From Ramicandelaber brevisporus (Eukaryota; Kickxellomycota; Ramicandelaberales; Ramicandelaberaceae), in the NCBI GenBank assembly GCA_025201865.1, contig MU602679.1:19988-59357 (forward strand): a DNA stretch of 39,370 bases. Direction: 5' to 3'. Positions 1 to 12,000 of this stretch are shown one piece after another (within the stretch, counting starts at the first letter, position 1; each line of letters starts with the position of its first letter). The translations under genes were made by a program, and so were the position numbers. A model generated the notes under the pieces. It did no database searches. It worked only from the letters and a program-made list of their open reading frames with translations, and was not told the DNA's origin.

Positions 1-3000
1 AAGTTAATAGCTACTGAGCGTTTGGTAATCAACGAAGCAATGTCTGTGCCTGCAGCTGGAACCCGCACAGAGAACAACAGACTCTTACGATCGCCATTCA
101 GATAGACCGGCAGGCTGATCTTGAATGCATCCTGAGAAACTGCAGAAGTGGATGGAACCCACTCAATGCAGCATGTGCCAAGCTTTGTCGAATCCGCAGC
201 CAACTCCACTGCGCTCGACGAGTCCAAACGAGCACCATCCAAACGCATGCCAGAAATCATAAACACGGCGCCACCACCATTAGCTGGAGTCTCGTCGCTG
301 GCAGAAATGGTAAACTCAAGGCGCAGGTCTTCCAGCGACACGCCAAGAGTGTGGGCAGCTGACTGGCGAGTGGCAGTCAAGTACGCTTCTGGGTAGAACA
401 GCTTGCCCATGTTCAGAGGATATCCAACCAATGCAGCCTCAACGGCACTTGTACCAGCGCCAGTCACTTCGGAAAGCTTGGTGGCCAAATCCTGGAGCTG
501 AGCCAGACGACCCACAAAGTCATCAACCCATACATCGAGTGTGAAGCTGGCAGGGAACTTGAACTTGCACCAGTGACGTGGGATGCTGCCACCGCTGAAA
601 TCAGCAAGCAAGGAGCGAAGATGATTGGTCTGCTTGAGCTGGCCATTGCAGCACTTGAGAACGTCAGAGAAATCATTGCGAACCTGAGCCAGCAGAGAGC
701 GAGCATCGGCATATTCACGGGCAATGACACGGTACAATGGGCTGGTCACGGTGCCAGTGCTGTTGGCAGCCGGAGTAGAGAGAGCCGCCAGTGGAGTAGG
801 AAGGAGGGCGAGCAGACGAGTAGCCAGAGTAGCAACGGTGCGCATGCGACCAGTTTGGGCATCAGCCTCGTTCGCACCAGCCTGAGCATCCGAGCTTGAA
901 ACGCCAGCATCATCGTCATCCTCTTCCAGGCTCTTGAGCAAGTGCACGTTGCGCAGCATCGTAGCACCCTTCTTAGTCAAAAGCTGGTGCTCAGCATTGT
1001 CGTGCAGACCGAGCCAAGTTGGTGGCTGGCGCTCTGGCAAACGAGCAACCCACGACAGGAATTGGTCAACACGAGTGCCATCTGGAATGGCAACGGCGCT
1101 GTCACTAGCTGACGAAGAAGCAGACTGGGCTTGAGCATCAACCAGAAGGAAGTCAAGATCGAATGACTTGGTTTGGAACAGATCATTGACGAAGCTGCCC
1201 AGTAGCTGCTTGTCGTAATCGTTGTCGATCTGACCACCATAGACACTCTCAATGAGCAGAGTAGAGATTGCATCCCACGGAATGTTCTCTGGGGCAATGT
1301 TGCTACGTCCGCTGTTACCAGCAACGCGGTCAATCCAGGTGTCAACAGTCGTGAATGCAACAGCCAGGTTGGAGTCATTGAAATCGTACTGCTTCGTCCA
1401 GCCAAGTGGAACATAGCGCAGACGCTCAAGCACAATGCTGTGCAGCCAAGCAATAAGGAAGTAGAGACGGTTGCGCTCGACTGGACGCTTCGAGGTGCGC
1501 TCACCACGCAGCGAGTGCAGAGCTTCAAGCATGTTGGCCTTGATACCTGGGACTGGCTCGAACATCAGCACACGAGACATGCGCAGCAGGTTGACCGGAA
1601 TGGTTGGATGTGTTTCCATGGTCATGAACAGACGGAAGTTGCGGTGTGGACGCAGACTGCGCAGCTTCTTCTCAAGAGTGCTGAGCCAGCCAGAGGCCAA
1701 GTGCACATTCTTGAGGAACACCCACGAACCACTGGCAGCTGCAGACGCGATAGCCTCATCGGCCAGCTTGATACCTTCGACTGAACCCATGGCAACAGAG
1801 CGGCACTGCACTCCAAGTTCAGTAACCAAGTTGTCAACGCGATACGAGGCATCATGGCCAACAGGACTGCAGAGAGCAATAGGCATGATGATAACAGGTG
1901 TGCCGGCTGCAGATGCACCACCAGCAACAGGGGCAGAGCCAGCTGGGAGTGGAGGTTCTTCATTGGAAATTGCACGCATATCAACTTCGCTTGGCGCAAC
2001 CACAGCTGGGTCAAAGATGCTCTCAGCGAACATACGGGCTGCAGGCAGCAGGCGCTCGGGGCGGAAGCACTTGACAACAAGCAGACGACGAAGAGCCACA
2101 GCCATGCCGGATGGAGCAGTGGACGGCTCAACGGCCCAGCACTCAGGAACAAAGTTTTCAGCGCTGCTCTGGGTCAGGAACATTTGCCAGATACCAGGCT
2201 GCTGAGCAATGTGAGCCGCCAAGCCGCGGAATGCAGGTAGCTTGGAATATTCAGCAATCTTGGCGTGCATCTCGTGAGGAATCAACTCGGCCAACTCGGC
2301 TGGGATGCTCGAAAGCGCATTGGCAACTTGAGCAGCACCGCTGGCACTCGACGACGCAGCATGCTTGCCACTGGCTCCGATAACGTTACCGCCAGCCATC
2401 AGGAAATCAAATTCTGCCTGGTCAAATGCCTCGCTCTCGGGCAAACCACGCATGCGCACTTGAGCCAAAAGCAACAAAAGAACCAAATGGTCATCGTGTC
2501 TGAGAGAAGCAGCAGCTCGCTGGAACGTGCGATGGAACAGCTCCTTCGTAATCAGTCCGAGACGAGCAGATGCCTCGGTGACACCACGCAGCGCAGTGTT
2601 CGTCTGCTGGTTGAGTGCAGCGTTAAAGATGCTGTAGAAGGCATCGAGCGAGAACTGGTAGAAGTGGTTCAACGTGCTCAGCTGTTCAAGCACAAAGAAC
2701 ACACCACTGCATGCGTGAGCCAGAGCAGAGTAAACGGCCACAGCCTGCTCAATTTCCTGCATTACACCTTCAGTCTCCTCAACCTTGCGAGCAACCTCGG
2801 CCGCCTCACGCTTCAACGTCTCAAGCGTTGTGATAACTTGATCATCATCCAGAATGTTACCAGTTGCCGCACTCAAAGCACGCAGCAGGCCCTGTTCGAG
2901 GTGGCGCAGACGGAGACGGAACTCTCCCTGCACACGCATCATGTCAGAGCGCTTCTTGTCAACATCCGGACGCTCAGCCATCAGCACCTTGTTCAGGCAC

Positions 3001-6000
3001 TGGCTCTGCAGACTGCTGCGAGTGACGGTAAAGTTAACAAATGTAACACGGCTGCAAATGTCAGGTGCAAACGAGGCAGATGGATCGCGGGTCACCAAGA
3101 ACAGTGTGAAGGCAGGCGAGAAATCAATGTCTTGGTTACCAACGCGAATGAGAACACGACCGCCAGTGCGGCGAATCTCACGGTTCAGAACAGGGTTCAG
3201 AATTGGATTGAGACGTTCAACATCGTGAACAAGCAGCGGGTTGCCGAAACGCAGGGCAGATTCCAAGTTCTTGACAAAGGCATCATCGAGGAACGACGTG
3301 ACAATGAGCTTGCGGTCACGGAACTTGTTCTGCAAGAAGGCAGCAGCCTGGCCGGCAGGATCAATGATGAGCGGATAGCGGTTGAAGCGCTCCATCATGA
3401 TGGCGTTCTCAGTGCACAGATCATCGGCCGGCAGCGACTTGCTCTGCCAATCAAGGCGCTCATCAGCAGTGCTCAGGTACTCAGTCAGAGCCAAGTCTGG
3501 CTTGAACTGAATGTCAGCAGCCATCAAGTGCGTGCTCCACTTGTTTATGAGCTGCTCACGCTGCTGCTGGTCAAAGAAACCAGCATACGCAAGGAACGCG
3601 GCAGCCAGCAGCACATCACCGACAATGGTGCCCATCTGCGTCTCGAATGTGGCACTCGCAGTCTGCCAACGGTCTTGTTCAGACGAGAGACTCTCGAGAA
3701 GCTTGACAGAACGGTCGACCTTGGCCTTGACGCGCTCCATCTCCGCCTTCAGAGCCTGCGTCTCGCTGACCAGCAGCGCGTACTCATCCTTGTACGTTGC
3801 GATACTGGCTTCGAGCTCAGTGATGGTCGATTCAATGTTGGCCTGTTGCACAACCAGATCGTTGGCACTGTTCTCGAGGTCCTCGACTTCTTGACGCAGT
3901 GGACCAACACTCTCGAGAATCTCGCTGTAATTGACCTGTGCAATGGCCCAGCTGACAAGAGGACCGCAAGCCTTGGAGGCACGGAACACCTTCTCAAAGT
4001 TGAAGTCAGGACGGCCGATGAAGTCGCGCTTCATCTTCTCGCGCAATGGCTTGGTGATGCGGGATGTCTCAAAGTCGATAATGGAGTTGATGAACGTCTC
4101 ACTACGAATGACACCGCGGATAGCTTGCCAGGTATCACCCTTCTGGCCAAGCAGGCAGCAAACAGCCTCGAGGGCCATCTTGACAAGAGGCGGTGGATTC
4201 GTCATCGCACGCACTTCTGACATGTCCTTCTTGTTGATCGACTGCACACTGCTCTTGGCTTCCAACACAGCTGGTTCAGCATTAGCCAGATCCTTGAGTA
4301 CAATGCTCTTGCGAGAGTCAATGAGCTCGTTCTGTCTGGCAATGTCTTTTTGGATCTTGAGAGACGATGCCTTCTTCTCCTCAGCCTGCTGCTTGTCGAC
4401 AACCATCTTGTTGAGCTTCTCGCTGGCAAGAGTGTTCTTGCGCTCCAACTCCTGGTTCTTCTTGGCCAAACTAGCACGCAGCTCCTCAACCTGAGTGACA
4501 GTGGAATGCAACTTGTCGAGACCAACGTTCAAATGGCGTTGCTGGTCCTCGAGGTCTTCACGCTTGCTCTTGAACAGACGGTCATAGTGCTGAATAAAGT
4601 CCAGATAGTGACGCGGCGTGGCATAGTTGTTACGGCCAGTGCGACGAGCCAGACGGGCATTGGCTTGGTACAGTGACTGGTGGACATACACCATGGCATT
4701 GACAACAGCATCGCGATAGGTTGGAGGCATTGCTACATCGGAGCACACCACTGGGAAGCTTGGTGGCGGCTTGTAGTTTGGCGAGTCGATGTCAAGCGTC
4801 TGCGTAAACTCGTGGGCAACCTGGTAGAACGCCTGTGGCGACCAATCTCCAAACCAGTCCAAAACACAACGATTGAACAAGGCAGGCGAAGTGGCAGCAC
4901 GCGAAGCCAAGCCTCCCTCTGGTGGATTCATGGTGAAGACTACATGCAAGTTGCGCTGAACCTGGTCGGTGAACCAGCGGTACAGCTCTTCGGGCGAGTC
5001 GAGAAGCAGGCCATCGCGCTGGGCACCTTCACGGCACATGGTCATCAACGAGGCGTACTCGTCACCTTCGAACAGACCTGGAACTTCGGCGTTGGCAAGC
5101 AGAGTGTTCATGCGCTCAAGGAAACCGCTGTCAAGCACATTGGATTCATCCATGATAAAGCAAATCTTCTCGCCCTTGCAGCCAGAACGCTTGAGAACCT
5201 GACGCAAATCTTCGTCGAAATCAGCACCAGTGTACTTGCTGTGCACCTTAACTTGGAACACACTGATACCATTCAGCCAAGCAACGAAGCGAGACAGTAC
5301 AGTCTTACCAGAGCCACTCACACCAATGAGCAGCAAGTGACCCTGAGGCTGACGGAAGACACGGTCAATGCGGAGGACGTGATCAAGCACATCGTTGAAC
5401 AGAACAAGCTGAACATCGAGTTCTTCCTCGCAGAACACCTTGAGACGAGCACGAGCATAATCACGCAGCGTTTCGCGGTCGACTGGAACGTAGTGCTTGG
5501 ACATCCAGGTAGAGAACAAGATTGGACGAGCCAAGGCAGTCTCGAGATCAATAGTCGGGAAGCACTCGCCAGCAACACGGTCAATCAGCTGGTCAGTCCA
5601 GACACGCTCGTCGTGGCTAACTAAACGATCCTGGAACAAACGCAATGCCTCGTGAGCCCAGATGCGGACAAGTGACTCGACACTCAGCGTCTCGTGGGCA
5701 CGAATGGCCTCGTAGATACCGCGCGTCCAGCGAGTCAGTTCACGAGGCGAGTAAATGTAATGAGCCTGGATATCTGGAGTGAAGTGGCGCTGGGACTGCA
5801 GATACACTTCAACCATGGCATTGGTGAGTGGCTCGGCATAGGCACGCAGAGTGGGCACAACCTTGAGCAGAGCGCGAGCAAATGTGCCGTAAATCTGGCG
5901 CAGCGACTGAGCACCTGGATAATCAACCATGACCAGTGGAGCGTGGCGCAGGAAACGCTGAGTCATTGGCACACGACCTGGATCAGTTGGCGGGTTGCAG

Positions 6001-9000
6001 GCACCAACAAACTGAATACGCTCGAGGCGAACCCACGACTTGTCTGCAGCACGCCAGTAACCACCACACTCGATAAGCTGTCTCATAAACGAGATGACAC
6101 GCTGTGTGCCATACTTGTCTGGAGCTGGCAGATTGATTTCGTCGCAGAACACAACAAGCCAGCGGCCAAGCAGACGAGGCGCCATGACTGGGCCGGCCGG
6201 AGTCTTCTTGACTTCGCAATACTGCTCGAATGTCTTCAGAAGCAGCTCAGGGGTGGTTGCACTGCTAAAGTTGATGGCGGCAACCTCCATATCTGGCAGC
6301 TTACGCAGTGCAGACAGAAGTGTCATCGTCTTACCTGAGCCCGGAGCACCACACAAAATGAGTGGACGATGGTCACTGAGCCAAGCGTAAAGAAGCTCCT
6401 CGTGACGAACAGTGTCAATGGTTGGAATGACAGTGTCCTTGGCAGTAACCTGGTGGGTCTCGAATGAGTGGACGATGGTCACTGAGCCAAGCGTAAAGAA
6501 GCTCCTCGTGACGAACAGTGTCAATGGTTGGAATGACAGTGTCCTTGGCAGTAACCTGGTGGGTCTCGATATCAACAGTTGGCACGCGACGAGCCCATGG
6601 AACCCACTCGCCAGAAGCCAAGTCGACCTCATAGTCAAGGATGGATGGAGCATCGGCACTCGCTCCAGGGGCAGTGCTGATCGGTGGCAAGTCAATGGTG
6701 GTGGCAGTTGCAATAAAGCGAGACAGCTCAGCACGCACATCAAGCGGGGCATCGCCAGCAAAACTCCACACAAGAGCAAACACGAGACGCTTGGCCAGGA
6801 AACGCTCGGTAACATCAACGGCCAGCGGGAAGTCGGGGTGCTGCGCATTGTATTCAATCACAGCACGCACAGCCTTGTTCAGCAGCGCAAAGAGAGTGTG
6901 CAAGGCGCGAGCCGATGTGAAGTCCATAATGTGCCACAATGTCTGGGCATGAGACAGAGCGCGTATGACGAATCCATTTGGAGCCATGTGCTCAGCGAAG
7001 ATACGAGCAGAATCACGCTGAACCAGCATTTGAGGCGACAGGGCAGCTTCCTCAGCATTGTCGACAGTGCCAGTGGTGGCAGTAGCTGCGGCGGCAGCAA
7101 CTTCCTCGGCATCCTCAAGTGGCACGGTACGCAGCGTTTCCAGGTAGTTGGACACGGCCATATCAGGGGTGACGACGCTCTCACTGAACCAGACCATACC
7201 ACATCTCGAGACAGTGGCTGGAGTGGCATAGCGAAGAGACTCAACCTCAAACATGATGCGAACGTTAGACGGCAAGGCCAAGCGTTCACCGTTAGGCAAT
7301 GTCAGCAGCTGGTTATCATCAAGCACGGAGTTCAAGTTCTCAACCCACTCTGGATCAACATCGCCGTCAAATACAATCCAGTGACGCTTCAGGTTCTCAC
7401 CACGGACATTGTCAATGATGCGGCGCAAAATGTGAGTGAAGAGACCATCGTTCCATTCACGAGTGGTCTGATCAAGAGTGCCATACAGCTCGTCCTTGGA
7501 CATTGCCTTGGGATCAATGACATACGCAACGCCTTCAACCTTGTCAACACGCTGCAGTGCAGACAGAAGAGTGCGCCAGGCTGTAGTCTTACCGCTGCCG
7601 GATGGACCAACCAGCATGAAGCCGTGGCGAATCTGCTGGGTTTGGTGGACCTGGATAACCTTGTCGAGCCACTCGGGAGATGGAACAAGACGCTGTTCGC
7701 GGCACACATCATCAAGAGCCTTGCGGAGCTCAGTCAAGTCAGCAGGCTTGTACTCAACACCAGGGAATACATCAGACAGCAAGCTCATCAGCAGAGGAAT
7801 GTCATCAGCAATCAGCTTTGGCACAACAGTCTCGCGGATACTCTGGATCAAAACTTGCTGCTCAGCAACGGCGTCAACCTGGCTGCCAGACTCTGATGCA
7901 GCCATGATGCGCTCACGCTTGACATTGCCGGCAGTTACGAGCACACTCTTGAGCGCACGCAGACCGAAATCATAGTGGGCTTGACTGGACAGCTGCTCTT
8001 CGCACAGAGTGAACAGTGGCACTGCCTTCTTGGCGAGCGCTTCGGCAGTACGGAAACCCTGGGAGTACAGCATGACTTCGGCAATGATCTCGCGATTTGG
8101 CTTGTTCATCTCAAACGCACAGAACAGCTTGGTCAAGTTATCTGGCAGACTCGAACGACCAGCATAGCCAGGATTCATGGTGATGAAGATACCGGTGTTT
8201 GGACTGACGCGAACTGGCTTGCTCTGGAGCTCAATGTCTGAGGTGGTTGTGGCGCCTGGCTTGTATGCGCGCAGACCCAGCTGAATGGACTGGATGTCCT
8301 GGGAAATTGCAGACATTTGATGTTCTGGAAGACGGTTGAACTCATCATAGCAGCCCCACGCGCCAACCATACACAGACCGAAGAAGATACGGCCCATAGC
8401 CTGGTAATCGAAACCTTCATCGCAGCAAAAGACGAGGACGTATCGACCGAGCTGCTGGCCAAGCGCTTTGATACTTTCAGTTTTGCCTGTACCAGCGCGA
8501 CCGCGTGGGGAACCACCAAGTCGTAAATCGAGCGCCTGCGTCATTGTCAGGTAGCATGCGTCGGTCAATGGAGTCTGGACGAGACGATCAGGAACACCCA
8601 GATACTCCCAGCCGTACACGAACGATGCCGATGCCATCTCAACGGTGACGCGCTTCGTTGCATCCTGCTCGCCGCCATTGTGATAGAAGCGCATCTGCTT
8701 GAGCCAGACAAACGCACTCTTGGAGCTGGCCTTCTGCTGGATCAATGAACGAATGACATCACGCTGGTGCACCAGCTCGGTGATCAGCGACTCGCACTTG
8801 CGGCGAGACAGCGGTATCAGGCCAGACAGCACAGCAGACGACAGGATATCGAGACCATTGTTGACAACAGCAAGCACGTCACGCAGTGGACCATCGCGGT
8901 CTTCCTGGTCAGAGGCAGCAGCTTCGGCAACTCGCACAAGAGCAGATTCAACGCTCTGGGACCACACAATTTGCATGGCCAACACAACCAGCTGACCAGG

Positions 9001-12000
9001 GTATTTCTCAATCCAGGCAACGAGAGCCTCAGGACCAGCACCGGCCACCTCGTTGCTGTACTCTACCAAGGACTCGGTGAGAAGCTGGCCAAGACTGTTA
9101 CGCATTTCACGCTCCAGCAGAGTTAACCAGTCATTGATGCGTGGATTGTCACGAATTGATACAGGTGTCTTGAATGCAACGGACTCGCCTTCACGAGAAC
9201 TCATGCCCAGAATGGCTGAAGCGTCATCGTCAAGCTGAACACCAGTCAATCCAGCAAACATCTTCTTGAGGTGCTTGATGATGCGAGGAACATCTTTACT
9301 GTTACCAATAATCTCGAGCAAATCTTCGTCACCGACAAAGTAGAAGCGGGGGAATGATGCACGCTGCTTCTCGAGATACTCACCAAGAGCCTTCTGGATC
9401 TTGCCCAGCAAATCAGCGAGACGCTCAAGCGAGCCAAGCACATTCTGGATGGCAAGCACTTCGAGAACCAATGGGCTGCGGGCAACCTTCTTCATTACAG
9501 CCATGAATTCGGTGTTGATACTGGAGAAGCGGGCATATTCAATTGGCAGCAGAGTGCGGATATCGGCCGAGCCAGTGAAGATGCCTTCGAGATACACCCA
9601 TTGGCGCTGCACATCAATCCACACATCAAACAAGACATGGACACGGTTGAGCTTATCTTCCCAGGAGCTGGCTTCGTCCTCAAACTCCTTGTAGTATGGA
9701 GAATGGCGCATTTGCTGCAGAGCACCAACATGCTCAGCGCACTTTGCAAACAAGTCGTCCCAGCCCTTAATGAGCCTGACTTTGTTTTGATACGGAACCA
9801 GGTCGAGTGAATAAGTGTTCCAAGTCTCCTTAACCTGCTTCAAGAACTCCTCCAGTGCCATTTCACCCATTGCAGCAGTGATCACTTCGCGGACAATAGT
9901 CTCATTACGACGCAAATCAAAGTCCCAGACATGTCCAACTGTTAATTCACCAAGCACAACTCGGCCCTCAACACGAAGGGTCTTGAACAATTGACGCCAA
10001 TGGCGCTCACGAATAGCCTCAGAGCGCAAATCAGTGATGACTGGGTTGACTCTTTGGTAGCCCTTGATTGTATCCTGCATATACTCAAATGCAGCATATT
10101 GACGCATGCGAGCTGGCAATTCCTTGGTGCTTTGTAAAAGAGCTTCCAACTGCTGACGCATCTTACGAGGCACAACAGATGCCCACATTACTTCTCTCAT
10201 TTCGTAAATCGACTTCCAAACTCCAGCCAATGCGTTCCATACAGCCTTCAAGTCGTTCAGCTCCTCGAGTGCTGAAATGATACGCTGGTCTCCAAGCACC
10301 TGCTGACCACCGGTGCCAGTCTGCTGCTGTTGCTGCTGTGAAGAGGACGGCTGATCCAGATCAAGAGCTTCCTTGGCCTTCTGGACCTGCTCGGCTTCAT
10401 CGCGGAGTCTAATGAATCTGGACTCAAACACTGCCAAAGTTGCTGCAGCATTATCTGGCTTGATATCGCCTTGAACTGGTTTGCTTCTTTCCCAGTCACC
10501 AATAGCTTCTTTAATTCTGGAGTCAACTGCTCTATCTTCGAGAATAATCTTCTGCTGCAAACCAGTAATCTGCTCTTGGATGATGTTGTTCTTCTTGTTC
10601 AAAATATCAGTAAATGCATTCCATTCACCTGCAACTTGATCAATGTACAAGAAATCATTGGGGAATTGGTAGCGCTGTCTCTCAAGTGCCTTTTGTCCCT
10701 GTCTAAAGATCTGCACCTTTTCTGCCCACCCAATGGCTTGTTTGCGCAAGTGCTGGACAAACGTGATGAATGCAACTGCTCTGCCAGTCTCTGTTGAATG
10801 GGCTGAATGCTGTTCAAGTTCATTTCTAGCATTATTAAGAGTTGAATAGAACGATTTCATCTCAGAGCCCAGTCTTGATCCAAATCTACTCAGAATCTCT
10901 CTCTGCCATGAATCATACTTTGCATTAACCTTGGATTGGACCTGCTCATAGTCAACAATGGCTGTACCAAAGTTGCGCCAGCTTTCACTGGTGTCAAACG
11001 TGGCTCTGTGGCGCTTGATTTCTCCCAATATTTGCTGCCATTTGCTCAAATCATCTCCAAGGAACGAATAAACTGCATCTGATTCCAAATCCCACAGTGA
11101 TTGATAGCTCAGCCATATCTTAACATAGCCACTCAGTGCATTCATTCTATTCTCAATGGCATTATAGGCTTCAATCAATGTCTGCTCACTAACGCGCGAC
11201 AACAGCTCATCAAATAATATACCAGTTCCAATAATGTTGGCGTTGAAGCGAGACACATCATCGCCTGGCTTAATGTTGTTAACATTAGTCAAATCATAGC
11301 GAGAAGCCAAGATACGAGGCTGGCCACAAACAATGCTGATCCAATCCTGCAGCTGAACAAACCAACTCTCGCGCGAATCCTCGACTGGTGGATCCAAGTA
11401 AATGGCCTGGTTACGAATACGCAGCGAGTGTGTGATTGGACGCAGCGCAGGCACAGTGTGTTCTTGAGTGCCAGATGCGTTTGAAGATGGCTCGGCTGAA
11501 GCCTCGTTCGATTGCACATTGGAGGTGTTGCTATCGGCCGACACAAAGGTAGCAGTCCAAAGCTTAACGGCAGTTTCAAGTCTCTTTAACAAGATTGCTC
11601 CAATTCTACGATTCAAGTTATTTTCAACATAGCTGCGCAAGTTACTATAATTCTCCAAACTCATTGTATCGATAATCTGCTGGATCTTATCCAAAACACC
11701 ACGAATGGCTTCATGGGTATATGCACAAGTGTTGAGCTCCTGCAAAGCAGAGTCCACATCTTCACTGAACACAAGCAACTGATCAACCTTTTCAGAGAAC
11801 AGATTAATCACTGAAGCCAATCTATTGACCAAGGAAACATAGCGAGACTCTCCAATTTCAAGTCCACGAATTGCACTCTGCTGATGAGATCGACCAATGG
11901 TGCTGCCAGTAGCACCACTGCCGGCAGCGCCAGCATGGAGATACGATTCATACGTGTTTACAAAGTGATCCCAGCGCAGAGTGAATGCCTCTTGAATGAC

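Noticed and set aside
2265-4220. A 651-codon plus-strand open frame
   Set aside because: It is exactly antisense to the dynein AAA4-AAA5 and stalk region, whose minus-strand translation is strongly conserved. The plus frame is a codon-bias shadow with no recognisable domain.
6412-7896. A 494-codon plus-strand open frame
   Set aside because: It lies antisense to dynein AAA2-AAA3 and part of it reads through the 106-bp duplication. Nothing in it resembles a known protein.
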